From an uncultured Chloroflexota bacterium (lineage in GTDB: Bacteria; Chloroflexota; Limnocylindria; Limnocylindrales; CSP1-4): a stretch of 25,978 nucleotides of DNA. Shown piece after piece: positions 1 through 7,492 of the stretch. The notes below the pieces were generated by a model. That model did no database searches, was not told the origin of the DNA, and worked only from the letters and a program-made list of their open reading frames with translations. How positions within the stretch are numbered: the first letter of the stretch is position 1; every line of letters starts with the position of its first letter. The position numbers and the translations under genes are program-made. The DNA is taken from positions 1 to 25,978 of the forward strand of contig CAIXZV010000426.1 in the NCBI GenBank assembly GCA_903924005.1, given 5' to 3'.

Positions 1-291
1 GCCGTCCGGGGCAGGCCGGTCGCCGAAGTCTTTGAAGGGCCGATCCTCACGGGGGCGCGGCGCGGGCAGCGGGGTGGCCTCGGCCGCCTCGCGCTTGGGT
101 GCGGAACCGCCCAAGGCGCTGCGCGGCGCCGCCACGATGCGGGCGGGCTCTGCGCCCATGCCCAGCACACCGCGGCTGCCGGGCGTGAGGATCTCAAAGT
201 CGAGATCGCCGAGACCGACACCGAATTGGTCGCAGGCCAATTTGATGGCCTCTTCAACCGACTTGCCGGTGAACTCCTGGTATTCGCTCAT
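1..291 (-). CDS. jag: Jag/KhpB (EloR-like) RNA-binding protein, N-terminal part
   Basis: The visible 97 residues are the N-terminus of a Jag/KhpB protein and the gene runs off the left edge. It opens with the Jag-N domain (about residues 3-50): EFTGKSVEEAI, then a segment ending SRGVLGMG, the usual basic/Gly turn of this domain. A Pro/Arg/Glu-rich linker follows. The KH and R3H domains that bind RNA in this family would lie outside the window. The ATG follows the yidC stop after a single base (TGA-T-ATG), so translation is probably coupled. Jag almost always follows yidC in the rpmH-rnpA-yidD-yidC cluster, which supports the call. In Firmicutes the protein affects cell elongation and division; its role here is inferred from the family. 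Confidence 0.9.
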   Translation of the reverse strand, partial: MSEYQEFTGKSVEEAIKLACDQFGVGLGDLDFEILTPGSRGVLGMGAEPARIVAAPRSALGGSAPKREAAEATPLPAPRPREDRPFKDFGDRPAPDG

Positions 292-292
292 A

Positions 293-1504
293 TCAGCGTC
301 GCCTCCCTCGCCGGCTGGGCCGCGTACGGTTGGGCCGGATCGTGGATTGGGCCGAGAGATCGCGGTCAAGGGCCTTCGCCTTGTCAACTGCGCTCGGTGA
401 CTTGCCGGGGACATTGGGCAGGATGTGCGGGATCTTCACGGGTGAGCGCGGCTTGTGGTTCCGCGCGAACTCCGGGGACCAGCCCCGGAACGGGAAGAGG
501 CCGCCAAACCCAAGCACGAAGAACTGCTGGATGACCTGGATCACCGTGGAGAGGATCCAGTAGAGGAAGAGTCCGGCCGGCAGGAAGCCGCCGTACATGA
601 TTGAGATCAGCGGCAGGAAGTAGGCCATCTGCCGCTGGACCTTGACGTTCTGGTCGTCCGCCATGCGCGGGTCCACAGGCGCCAGCGTCTGGCGGGACGC
701 CACCAGCTGCACGAGGGACGAGATCACAGCGAGGATACTGATACCGAAACCGGCGATTGCCAGACCGGTGGTGACTGGCTCCGGGTAGCTCCAGTTGATG
801 CCGAACGCAACCGGGTTGAGACAGGGGTTGAGCACGTGGCCCGCCGCGTCAAACCTTGGCGCTGCGTCGCAGACGATCCCCAGCGCCTGGCCGAGGTCAA
901 AGCCGAACGGGCGAAGCATCCCGCTGATGTCGTGGTTGGTGAGGCCGCCGCTGAACACCGAGTACATCGGGATCAGCAGACCCATCGACAGCAGGGCCGG
1001 GAGGCACCCGCCGGCGGGGTTGACGCCGCGCTGCTTGTAGAACTCCTGGACAGCCGCGTTCTGGGCCACCCGGTCGTTCTTGAACTTGCGCTGGATCTCG
1101 CGGACTTCGGGCTGGAGCAGTTGGGACTGGCGCGAGGTGACCAGCTGCTTGCGCGTGACCGGCGTGGTGATCAGCTTGATCAGGACCGTCAGCAGCAGGA
1201 TGGCCACGACGATGTTGCCGGTGGCCTTGTCAAGGACAACCAACACGATGAACAGCGTCTGAAAAATCGGCGTGAACACCCAGGCCAAGAGGTCCATGGG
1301 GTTGGCGCCGGGCGCTGCCGGGTGGAGCGGCGCCTGCGAGTGGCTGGGCGACGGGGCGCCTGAGGCGGCCGTGCCTGCGCCACCAGGGACGCACGCGGCG
1401 ACCACAAGCGCGACAGCAATAAGGAAGAGGACCGGCGCCAGCCGGACGAGGAGCTTCTGCAGGCGCGTCACGCGGGTCTCGTATCCGTTAGCGAACCGGG
1501 TCAT
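293..1504 (-). CDS. yidC: YidC/Oxa1/SpoIIIJ membrane protein insertase (lipoprotein type)
   Basis: This 403-residue insertase helps Sec-dependent and Sec-independent proteins enter the membrane. The N-terminus is a lipoprotein signal: a hydrophobic stretch (about residues 17-36) ends in a VAAC lipobox with the lipidated Cys at residue 38, as in Gram-positive-type YidC. A Pro/Ser/Gly linker leads to the Oxa1 core (about 70-350), including LIKLITTPVT and GGCLPALLSMGLLIPMY. Lys110 occupies the place where most homologues carry the groove arginine. The C-terminal tail is basic (ends RRGRRR), fitting ribosome contact. The chosen ATG lies inside the end of yidD, a 17-base overlap. A GTG at 1471, just after yidD, is an alternative start and would keep the lipobox. 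The open frame upstream to 1621 is only a shadow of yidD. Confidence 0.93.
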   Translation of the reverse strand: MTRFANGYETRVTRLQKLLVRLAPVLFLIAVALVVAACVPGGAGTAASGAPSPSHSQAPLHPAAPGANPMDLLAWVFTPIFQTLFIVLVVLDKATGNIVVAILLLTVLIKLITTPVTRKQLVTSRQSQLLQPEVREIQRKFKNDRVAQNAAVQEFYKQRGVNPAGGCLPALLSMGLLIPMYSVFSGGLTNHDISGMLRPFGFDLGQALGIVCDAAPRFDAAGHVLNPCLNPVAFGINWSYPEPVTTGLAIAGFGISILAVISSLVQLVASRQTLAPVDPRMADDQNVKVQRQMAYFLPLISIMYGGFLPAGLFLYWILSTVIQVIQQFFVLGFGGLFPFRGWSPEFARNHKPRSPVKIPHILPNVPGKSPSAVDKAKALDRDLSAQSTIRPNRTRPSRRGRRR

Positions 1505-1706
1505 AGCCGCCCGGGTTCCAGGGGTGGCACCGGCCGATACGCTTGGCGCCCATCCAGCTCCCGCGCAGCAACCCGTACTTTTCGATCGCCTGCTCCGTGT
1601 ACCGCGAGCAGGATGGTTCAAACCGGCACCCTGAGGGAAGGAACGAGAACACAGCGCGGTAGAGGCGAATAAGCCTCGTTCCGATCCAGATCCCGGCCCG
1701 TCTCAC
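1488..1706 (-). CDS. yidD: YidD membrane protein insertion efficiency factor
   Basis: This small 72-residue protein has the YidD hallmarks: an amphipathic basic N-terminus (RLIRLYRAVFSF), the Cys pair in CRFEPSCSRY, AIEKYG, and the C-terminal RCHPWNPGGYDPV motif. It is a conserved accessory factor that sits at the inner face of the membrane and improves YidC-mediated insertion. The start is GTG, overlapping the rnpA stop as GTGA, so the two are probably translationally coupled. Its end overlaps the preferred yidC start. Length and position between rnpA and yidC are standard. Confidence 0.95.
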   Translation of the reverse strand: MRRAGIWIGTRLIRLYRAVFSFLPSGCRFEPSCSRYTEQAIEKYGLLRGSWMGAKRIGRCHPWNPGGYDPVR

Positions 1707-2038
1707 GACTCCGTCCGTCCTCCGAGCACGCCTCCCGATCGGAGGACCCGGCGCAGTGCTCCAACCAAGGCGTCCTGATCAGAGTTGACGATTGCGGGTC
1801 GGGCGATGATGAGGACGTCCCAGCCCGGCTGGAACGATTGCGCCATCGCCCTAAGCTCCTCGCGAAGCCGGCGGCGGACCCGGTTCCGGATCACGGCTCC
1901 ACCGAGTCGCTTTCCGGTTGCAAACCCAAACCGTGTTGTCTCCAGGTCATTGCGGACGAACCGCCCGACGAGCAGTGGGTGCGTCTTTGCGACGCCTCCC
2001 TCCGCCAGTCTGGCAAAATCGCCCGGCCGGGAGAGCAT
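1703..2038 (-). CDS. rnpA: Ribonuclease P protein component
   Basis: RnpA binds RNase P RNA and helps it remove 5' leaders from tRNA precursors. The signature is clear: FGFATGKRLGGAV followed by the basic RNR helix IRNRVRRRLREELR, then WDVLIIARP. From the ATG at 2038 the protein has 111 residues and begins MLSRPGDFARL, which is slightly short at the N-terminus compared with relatives. No convincing Shine-Dalgarno precedes this ATG. The same frame stays open upstream to 2278, right through rpmH, with ATG codons at 2236 and 2278, so a longer protein overlapping rpmH is possible. I prefer 2038 because the family core begins there. It lies 35 bases after rpmH and overlaps yidD by GTGA. Confidence 0.88.
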   Translation of the reverse strand: MLSRPGDFARLAEGGVAKTHPLLVGRFVRNDLETTRFGFATGKRLGGAVIRNRVRRRLREELRAMAQSFQPGWDVLIIARPAIVNSDQDALVGALRRVLRSGGVLGGRTES

Positions 2039-2073
2039 GACAAGGCGCAGCGAGTTGTGACTGCGCCCGTCGG

Positions 2074-2211
2074 TCAGGCCGAGAGCTGCTGCCGGCCCTT
2101 TGCGCGCCGCGAGGCGAGCACGCGCCGACCGCCCGGCGTCTTCATCCGGGCGCGGAACCCGTGCTCTTTGGCGCGATGCCGCTTCTTCGGTTGAAACGTC
2201 GGTTTGCCCAT
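2074..2211 (-). CDS. rpmH: Large ribosomal subunit protein bL34
   Basis: This 45-residue ribosomal protein is recognised by KPTFQPKKRHRAKEHGFRAR and the MKTPGGRRVLASRRAKGR segment, nearly the full L34 consensus. The ATG is preceded by a GGAAAG Shine-Dalgarno at 5-base spacing. It is the first gene of the leftward rpmH-rnpA-yidD-yidC-jag operon and is driven by a well-formed promoter about 115-145 bases upstream. The gene marks the usual boundary of the origin region. Confidence 0.97.
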   Translation of the reverse strand: MGKPTFQPKKRHRAKEHGFRARMKTPGGRRVLASRRAKGRQQLSA

Positions 2212-2325
2212 CGGGACTTTCCGTGATCCTCTCCATCGGCCCAGGGACCCGGATGCTCCGACCCCTAGAGGCACGCAAACGCGCCGAGCGCCCAAAGAGC
2301 GCGGCGGCGCGTGTTCGTCCGGTGG

Positions 2326-2355
2326 ATGATAGGCCGAGCTACGACGGGGTGTCAA
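2326..2355 (-). promoter_or_regulatory. Sigma70-type promoter of the rpmH operon
   Basis: On the minus strand a perfect TTGACA (-35, 2355-2350) is followed after 18 bases by TATCAT (-10, 2331-2326), five of six matches to consensus. Transcription would start near 2319, leaving a leader of about 108 bases before rpmH. This is the best two-box promoter I found in the window and stands out in this GC-rich sequence. It is a sequence match only. Confidence 0.72.
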
Positions 2356-2433
2356 ACGCGCCCAGGCGCCGCGGGGTGCCGCGGCGGTGCCCTCCCGCAC
2401 CTCTGCAAGATGCGGTTTCGCAAGCACGCGCAC

Positions 2434-2452
2434 GATACTCCCCTAGAGTATC
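2434..2452. promoter_or_regulatory. Perfect inverted repeat in the rpmH-dnaA spacer
   Basis: GATACTC (2434-2440) and GAGTATC (2446-2452) are exact reverse complements around a 5-base centre CCCTA. It lies midway in the 455-bp non-coding spacer between the divergent rpmH and dnaA genes (2212-2666). It could be an operator for a dimeric regulator or a hairpin. Apart from the promoters noted, I see nothing else definable in this spacer: no consensus DnaA box (TTATCCACA) and no credible ORF. Confidence 0.4.
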
Positions 2453-2463
2453 CAGAAAACGTC

Positions 2464-2493
2464 TTGCAGCGGTCTCTTCGGGCGGTGTATTGT
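2464..2493 (+). promoter_or_regulatory. Possible dnaA promoter
   Basis: TTGCAG (2464-2469) and TATTGT (2488-2493) are separated by 18 bases and lie about 170 bases upstream of dnaA, just after the GATACTC inverted repeat. The -10 box matches consensus at four of six positions and the -35 box at three. This is a weak candidate, listed because no better rightward promoter is visible in the spacer. Confidence 0.3.
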
Positions 2494-2666
2494 TCGGCGG
2501 CTCGGTCAAACCGGAGGCATCGGAGACGGTCTGCAGGAGGCCAGAACCCACCGCCGGAGGCGTTGACCGGGGCCAAAACCGCAGCGTCCCAGGCGCGTCT
2601 TTTCTTCGAGCCCTGGCCTCTGCTACCCATCGAAACCTCCGCTGAACTGGGACAACGATCGCAGTT

Positions 2667-4031
2667 ATGGATGCGAAGCAGGTCTGGCGCGCAGCGCTCG
2701 GAGAGTTGCAGGTGGCGTTGTCCCCGGCAAACTTCGAGACGTGGCTGCGCGACACGCACCTGGTCGAAGTGGACGAGCAGCGGTTCCGGATCGCGGTACC
2801 CAACGCCTTCGCCAAGGACTGGCTTGAGGGCAGGTATCGCTCCCTGATTTCGCAGACGCTCGCGCGCGTCGTCGGCTATAGCGTTCTGGTGGAGTTTGTT
2901 GTCGCGGCCGGCGACGAGGTTGTGGCAGCTGCTGCCGCCAACGCGGTGCAGCCTGTCCGTGTTGAGCCCACCCGCGTGGGCGCGGGCGAGGGCGCGGCCG
3001 CGGGCGCCTCGTATCTAAACCCCCGGTACACCTTCTCAAACTTCATCGTCGGCTCGGCGAACCGCCTGGCCCACGCCGCGTCGCTGTCCGTGGCCGAGCG
3101 CCCGGGCCACGCGTACAACCCGCTGTTCCTCTACGGCGGCGTCGGCCTCGGCAAAACACACCTGATGCACGCCATCGGAAACGCGGTGGCGGGCAAGTTC
3201 CCGCGCAAGCGCGTGGTCTATGCCACAAGCGAGAAGTTCACCAACGAGTTCATCACGTCAATCCAGCAGGGCCGGATTGACGAGTTCCGCGCCCGATACC
3301 GCCGAATCGACCTGCTCCTGATCGATGACATCCAGTTCATCGCGGACAAGGAGCGGACGCAGGAAGAGTTCTTCCACACGTTCAACGCCATCCACGAGGA
3401 CGGCAAGCAGATCGTGCTGTCGTCTGATCGGCCGCCCAAGGCCATCCTCACGCTTGAAGAGCGGCTCCGCAGCCGCTTTGAGTGGGGCCTCATCGCGGAC
3501 CTGACCGCGCCGGACCTGGAGACGCGCATCGCGATCCTCCGCGCCAAGGCTGAGGAGCAGGGCTCGATCATCAACGCGGACGTCGTGGAGTTCGTGGCCC
3601 GCAAGGTGGTCTCCAATATCCGCGAGCTTGAGGGCGCGCTCAACCGCATCGTTGCCTACGCGTCCATGGGCGCCATGCCCGTCTCCATCGACCTTGCGCA
3701 GTCGGTCCTGTCCAACGTCTTGTACAACCCGAAGAAGCGCCAGGTCACGCCGGAGCGCATCGCGCAGGCCGTGTCGGAGTACTACGGCGTGGGAATGGAC
3801 GCGCTGCGCGGGCAGAAGCGTGAGAAGAGCATCGTGGTGCCGCGCCAGGTCGCCATGTTCCTGATGCGCGAGGAGACCGAGGTCTCGCTGCTGCGCATCG
3901 GCGCGGAACTGGGGAACCGAGACCACTCAACGATCCTGCACGGGTGCGACAAGATCGGCCGTGAGATCCAAGTCAACGACGAGATGCGGCGTGAAGTCGC
4001 TGCCGTGCGCGAGTTGATCTACGCCGAATAG
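2667..4031 (+). CDS. dnaA: Chromosomal replication initiator DnaA
   Basis: DnaA (454 residues) binds origin boxes as an ATP-bound oligomer and melts the duplex. Domain I covers about residues 1-85 (VWRAALGEL, NFETWL), followed by a short Ala-rich domain II linker. The AAA+ core begins at YTFSNFIVG, with Walker A GGVGLGKT at 157-164 and Walker B LLLIDD at 216-221. The C-terminal domain IV helix-turn-helix carries the DnaA signature NRDHST at 417-422. Length is normal for the family. It is the first rightward gene of the replication cluster. The ATG has no strong Shine-Dalgarno, but the N-terminus aligns with family members. Domain II is short, as in many compact DnaAs. Confidence 0.98.
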   Translation: MDAKQVWRAALGELQVALSPANFETWLRDTHLVEVDEQRFRIAVPNAFAKDWLEGRYRSLISQTLARVVGYSVLVEFVVAAGDEVVAAAAANAVQPVRVEPTRVGAGEGAAAGASYLNPRYTFSNFIVGSANRLAHAASLSVAERPGHAYNPLFLYGGVGLGKTHLMHAIGNAVAGKFPRKRVVYATSEKFTNEFITSIQQGRIDEFRARYRRIDLLLIDDIQFIADKERTQEEFFHTFNAIHEDGKQIVLSSDRPPKAILTLEERLRSRFEWGLIADLTAPDLETRIAILRAKAEEQGSIINADVVEFVARKVVSNIRELEGALNRIVAYASMGAMPVSIDLAQSVLSNVLYNPKKRQVTPERIAQAVSEYYGVGMDALRGQKREKSIVVPRQVAMFLMREETEVSLLRIGAELGNRDHSTILHGCDKIGREIQVNDEMRREVAAVRELIYAE

Positions 4032-4046
4032 GCCGCCGCTCGCACG

Positions 4047-4325
4047 ATGGAGGGGCGCTTGGTGGGCGGGTACCTGCTGGTCTTCCGCCCGATCGCCCTC
4101 GTCATCATTGCGGCATGGTCCCGCAGCCTCCTCGTGACCCTCCGCAAGCCCAACTCCTGGCAGCCGCCCGTGATTGCGCGCGCCAGCGAGCAACCGGGCC
4201 GCGTGCCGATCTCCGGCAGGATCCTGCTCTGGGCGGCGGCGCGAGACCACTATCGGGTCGTGTGCGGGGTTGGCGTGGCGGCTGGAATCGGCCTCGTTGC
4301 CTGCTCGCTTGTGTTGTCGGCCTAG
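4047..4325 (+). CDS. Small hypothetical membrane protein between dnaA and the origin
   Basis: I do not recognise this 92-residue protein. It has two apolar segments, about residues 9-30 (LLVFRPIALVIIAAW) and 72-92 (VCGVGVAAGIGLVACSLVL), separated by a polar stretch rich in Arg and Pro, so a hairpin-like membrane protein is plausible. Close to nine codons in ten end in G or C, as in the neighbouring genes, which favours real coding over chance. It starts 15 bases after the dnaA stop on the same strand, without a strong Shine-Dalgarno. An overlapping frame at 4115-4393 looks less convincing. The middle position between dnaA and the oriC-like region is unusual but may simply be a lineage-specific gene. 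Confidence 0.5.
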   Translation: MEGRLVGGYLLVFRPIALVIIAAWSRSLLVTLRKPNSWQPPVIARASEQPGRVPISGRILLWAAARDHYRVVCGVGVAAGIGLVACSLVLSA

Positions 4326-4754
4326 CGTCTTTGGCGTTTTGGTGGGGACAACTCGTTGACAACCCCGTCACGGCGTGGACAGGCGAGCGGTGAATCGGGG
4401 ATGGCGGGGTGGGCAGGTAGGCCTGCTGCTGGGGGTCTCGTCGAGCCGCCGCCGAGGCCCGCGATTTCATCCACGAAATGATCCCCAGCCGATCCACCGC
4501 CGCGGGGGGTCCGTCCACGGTGATCACGCTTGCGCCCACCGTGTCATCGTGCGGGGCCAAGCGTGCTTGTCCCCCGTTTCCACGGCATGATGATGATGAG
4601 GGATGAGAAGATAAGGGAACATACATCCACTACCGATCCCGCCCGAACGGGGCCTCGCTTCTTGCGACGGCGCGGCCGAGGAGGGATCGCCGACCGGCCG
4701 GGGGGCGGGCGGCACAACTGACCGGTCAAATCGGCGGCCCGAAGCCTGGAGACA
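4326..4754. other. Candidate replication origin (oriC) between dnaA and dnaN
   Basis: This gene-free stretch separates dnaA and its small follower from dnaN, a common oriC position. It holds six copies of the DnaA-box core TCCAC: on the minus strand at 4375-4379, and on the plus strand at 4470-4474, 4493-4497, 4514-4518, 4579-4583 and 4626-4630. Four of the six read TCCACG. TTGTCCCCC (4568-4576) and the GACAAC pair (4347-4352, 4357-4362) are near matches to the high-GC box TTGTCCACA. A purine-rich, low-GC run at about 4586-4626 could be the unwinding element. No perfect TTATCCACA or TTGTCCACA occurs, so the call rests on clustering and location. Confidence 0.6.
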
Positions 4755-4760
4755 GTGAGC

Positions 4761-5876
4761 GTGAAACTCTCAGTGATGCAGGAGAACCTGGCGCGCGGAC
4801 TATCCGTGGTCTCGCGGGCCGTCTCTTCGCGCAGCACGCTGCCCGTGCTCAGCAACGTCCTCCTCAAGACCGAGGATGCCGGCCTCAAGCTGACAGCCAC
4901 CAACCTTGAGATTGGCATCACATGCTGGATCCCTGGCCGGATCGAGACCGAGGGTGCAACGACCATCCCCGCGCGACTTCTGACCGACCTCGTCGGCACG
5001 CTGCCGGCATCCGAGAAGGTGGAGCTGGAGTTGCAGGGGGCAGACACGCTGCACCTGCGCTGCGGGCGTTTCGCCACCCACGTCAAGGGCATCGACGCCG
5101 ATGACTTCCCCACCGTCCAGACGGCCGGGGACCGACCAACCACCAGGATCGCCCAGAAGGTGCTGCGCCGGGCGCTGGCGGAGGTGACCTTCGCCGCAGC
5201 CAGTGATGAGGCACGGCCCATCCTCACGGGCGTCCTCGCCAAGTTTGAGGGCAACAAACTCACCCTGGCCGCTGCCGACAACTACCGGATCGCGGTGCGG
5301 ACAATCGAGATCCTCGACGCTGTGGAGCCGGTGTCGGTGGTTGTGCCGGCGCGCTCGCTCCATGAGCTTGAGCGGCTCCTCGCCGACGTGGACGAGCCCG
5401 TCGAGTTGGTGCTCGCCACTGCACGCAACCAAATCCTGTTCCGTCTCGACGGCATCGACCTTGTGTCTCGTCTCATCGACGGCCAGTTCCCCAACTACCA
5501 GCAGGTCATCCCTGCGAGCAGCGCGACGAAGGCGGAGTTGGACCGCGAAGAACTGCTGCGCGCTGTTCGTCCGGCGGCGCTCATCGCCAGCTCGTCGGCC
5601 AACATCGTGAAGCTCACCGTGGGAGGCGAGGGCGCCGGCATCACGGTGACCGCGGCTGCCGAGGTGGGCGACTACACGGGGGAAGTTGAGGCGGCGGTTG
5701 AGGGCGACGGGACCACCATCGCATTCAACGCCCGGTACCTGGCCGATGTGCTTGGCAACGTGGCCGCAGACCGGTTCACGCTTGAACTCAACGGTCCGCT
5801 GTCGCCAGGCGTCTTCCGCCCCGTGGGCGATGCCGCCTACATCCATGTGGTCATGCCGGTCCGGACCTCCTCCTGA
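4761..5876 (+). CDS. dnaN: DNA polymerase III beta subunit (sliding clamp)
   Basis: The beta clamp forms a ring that tethers polymerase III to DNA. The protein (371 residues) has the typical start MKLSVMQENL, the SRSTLPVLSNVLL and ATNLEIGI motifs of domain 1, GQFPNYQQVIP in the middle domain, and the C-terminal YIHVVMPVR motif. Three clamp domains fit the length. I place the start at the GTG at 4761 because GGAG (4748-4751) is then 9 bases away, whereas the GTG at 4755 is only 3 bases from it. The N-terminus also then begins exactly like other clamps. recF follows after 8 bases, so they are probably co-transcribed. Confidence 0.97.
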   Translation: MKLSVMQENLARGLSVVSRAVSSRSTLPVLSNVLLKTEDAGLKLTATNLEIGITCWIPGRIETEGATTIPARLLTDLVGTLPASEKVELELQGADTLHLRCGRFATHVKGIDADDFPTVQTAGDRPTTRIAQKVLRRALAEVTFAAASDEARPILTGVLAKFEGNKLTLAAADNYRIAVRTIEILDAVEPVSVVVPARSLHELERLLADVDEPVELVLATARNQILFRLDGIDLVSRLIDGQFPNYQQVIPASSATKAELDREELLRAVRPAALIASSSANIVKLTVGGEGAGITVTAAAEVGDYTGEVEAAVEGDGTTIAFNARYLADVLGNVAADRFTLELNGPLSPGVFRPVGDAAYIHVVMPVRTSS

Positions 5877-5884
5877 CGGCGACC

Positions 5885-7084
5885 GTGTCGGCCGGCCCGC
5901 CCGCAGGCTCAGCGTCCGGCAGAGAGGCCCCGATCCTGCGCGGGCTGGTCGCGAGCGACCTCCGTGGCTACGCGGTCCTCGACGCCGTCTTCGAGGCCGG
6001 TCCACAACTGGTGTGGGGGCCCAACGCCGCAGGCAAGACCAGCCTGCTGGAGGCGATTGTCCTTGTGGCCTGGGGCCGCTCTCATCGCACAAGCACCGAG
6101 GGCGAGCTGGTCCGCTGGGGCTGTGAGCTCGCCCGGATCGAGGCGCGCGTTGGCCGCGCCGACCAGCCGCCCGACGAGCGTGATGCCGTCGAGGTTGCCA
6201 TGGTGCGAACAGGCTCGGGCGGTGCCCGCAAGCGGATCCGCGTGAACGGCGTGGCCCGTCGCGCCGCATCGCTTCACGGCGTCCTGCGAACCGTGCTGTT
6301 TGCCCCGGAGGACATGCTGCTGGTGGCGGGCTCGCCGACCCTGCGACGCGAGGCGCTTGACACGCTGGCCTCGCAGCGTTCGCCGGTGTACGCCCGTGAC
6401 CTCGCGGTGTACACCCGCACGCTCCAGCAGCGCAACGGCCTGCTGCGCCGAATTCGCGAGGAGCAGGCGTCGCGCGACGAGCTGCGCTTCTGGAACGCGA
6501 CGCTTGTCGATTCCGGAACGGCCGTGCGCATGGAGCGGCAGCGCCTGCTTGCGGACCTTGCCGGACCGCTGGCTGCTGCTCATGCCGAGATTGCACCCGA
6601 TGAGGCGGCGGCTGGAGCCCTTGCCGTGACGTACGCCACCAACGCGCCGCAACAACCTGATGAGAGCGTCCGCGACGCACTGGTCCGCAGGCTTGCCGAG
6701 ACAGCGGACAAGGAGGTGTGGAACGGCAGCACGCTTGTGGGGCCCCACCGCGACGACCTCGTGTTTGAGTTGGGTGGCCGGGCCCTGGCGTCCTTTGCGT
6801 CGAGAGGCCAGCAGCGGACAGCGATCCTGGCGTTCAAGCTGGCGGAACTTGATCTCCTCACCACCCTCGACGGGAGACCGCCCCTGCTGCTGCTCGATGA
6901 CGTGTTCTCCGAACTTGATCCTGACAGGCGGGCGCATCTGGTCCGGCGCATTACAGGTCTGCCCCAGGCCTTCGTCACCACCACCACGCTTGACGATCTA
7001 GACCCGGCGCTCCGCTCCCTGGGCACGGCGTGGGAAGTGCGTGCCGCACCAGACGGGACGTCGTCGCTGGAGCGCGGCCGATGA
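5885..7084 (+). CDS. recF: DNA replication and repair protein RecF
   Basis: RecF is an SMC-like ATPase that loads RecA at gaps. The 399-residue protein shows Walker A GPNAAGKTS near residue 45, the ABC-type signature region FASRGQQRTAILAFKLAE, and Walker B LLLLDDVFSELD followed by the D-loop. The start is GTG, 8 bases after dnaN. An N-terminal extension of about 15 residues precedes the usual LRGLVASDLRGY start region, so the true start could be slightly later. Its stop overlaps the next gene as ATGA, so the dnaN-recF-DUF721 unit appears coupled. Confidence 0.95.
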   Translation: MSAGPPAGSASGREAPILRGLVASDLRGYAVLDAVFEAGPQLVWGPNAAGKTSLLEAIVLVAWGRSHRTSTEGELVRWGCELARIEARVGRADQPPDERDAVEVAMVRTGSGGARKRIRVNGVARRAASLHGVLRTVLFAPEDMLLVAGSPTLRREALDTLASQRSPVYARDLAVYTRTLQQRNGLLRRIREEQASRDELRFWNATLVDSGTAVRMERQRLLADLAGPLAAAHAEIAPDEAAAGALAVTYATNAPQQPDESVRDALVRRLAETADKEVWNGSTLVGPHRDDLVFELGGRALASFASRGQQRTAILAFKLAELDLLTTLDGRPPLLLLDDVFSELDPDRRAHLVRRITGLPQAFVTTTTLDDLDPALRSLGTAWEVRAAPDGTSSLERGR

Positions 7085-7473
7085 CGCCGCGTCAGCCGCG
7101 AGGCCCGCGGCCCGGGATCCGGCCGATTGGGACAAACGACCCGGAGTCCGGCGGACGCCGGCGGCGCCCAACTCGGCTGGGGGATCTGCTGCCCGGTGTG
7201 GCACGGGAACTCGGCCTCGAGGCCGAGTTGGCCACGGCCAGGGGCGCAGCTGTGTGGGACGCGCTGATCGCTGAGCGGGTGCGCCCCGCGGTGGGGGCAT
7301 GCCGGCTTGTCGGCCTTGAACCCGACGCGCTGGTTGTCGTGGCCGACGAGCCAATCGTGGCTGCCGAACTGCGAATGCGGGCTGCCGAACTGCTCGACGC
7401 GTTCGCCCAGGCCACCGGGAGCCCGCGCCGCCGCTTCGTCCGGATCACCCGGGATCGTCCGATCACTCGATAA
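7081..7473 (+). CDS. DUF721/DciA-like protein
   Basis: This 130-residue basic protein has a disordered Arg/Pro-rich N-terminus (about 1-33), followed by a DUF721 core: LGDLLPGVARELGLEAEL, AVWDALIAERVRP, and a short strand-turn-helix LVVVADEPIVAAELRMRAAELL. Bacterial DUF721 proteins include DciA, the helicase loader or operator found in bacteria without DnaC/DnaI. Its place directly after recF is the most conserved position for this family. The ATG overlaps the recF stop by four bases (ATGA). The link to DciA function is from family knowledge. The sequence shows only the domain and the synteny. Confidence 0.85.
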   Translation: MTPRQPRGPRPGIRPIGTNDPESGGRRRRPTRLGDLLPGVARELGLEAELATARGAAVWDALIAERVRPAVGACRLVGLEPDALVVVADEPIVAAELRMRAAELLDAFAQATGSPRRRFVRITRDRPITR

Positions 7474-7492
7474 GTCACCGTGTCTGCGCGCG

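Noticed and set aside
2212..2666. Search for oriC in the rpmH-dnaA spacer
   Set aside because: One TCCAC-core site (about 2322-2326, minus strand) and no consensus box; the dnaA-dnaN spacer is better supported.
4800..6680. 626-codon minus-strand frame opposite dnaN and recF
   Set aside because: It is antisense to two certain genes and its product is a low-complexity Arg/Ala/Pro/His sequence typical of GC-rich shadows.
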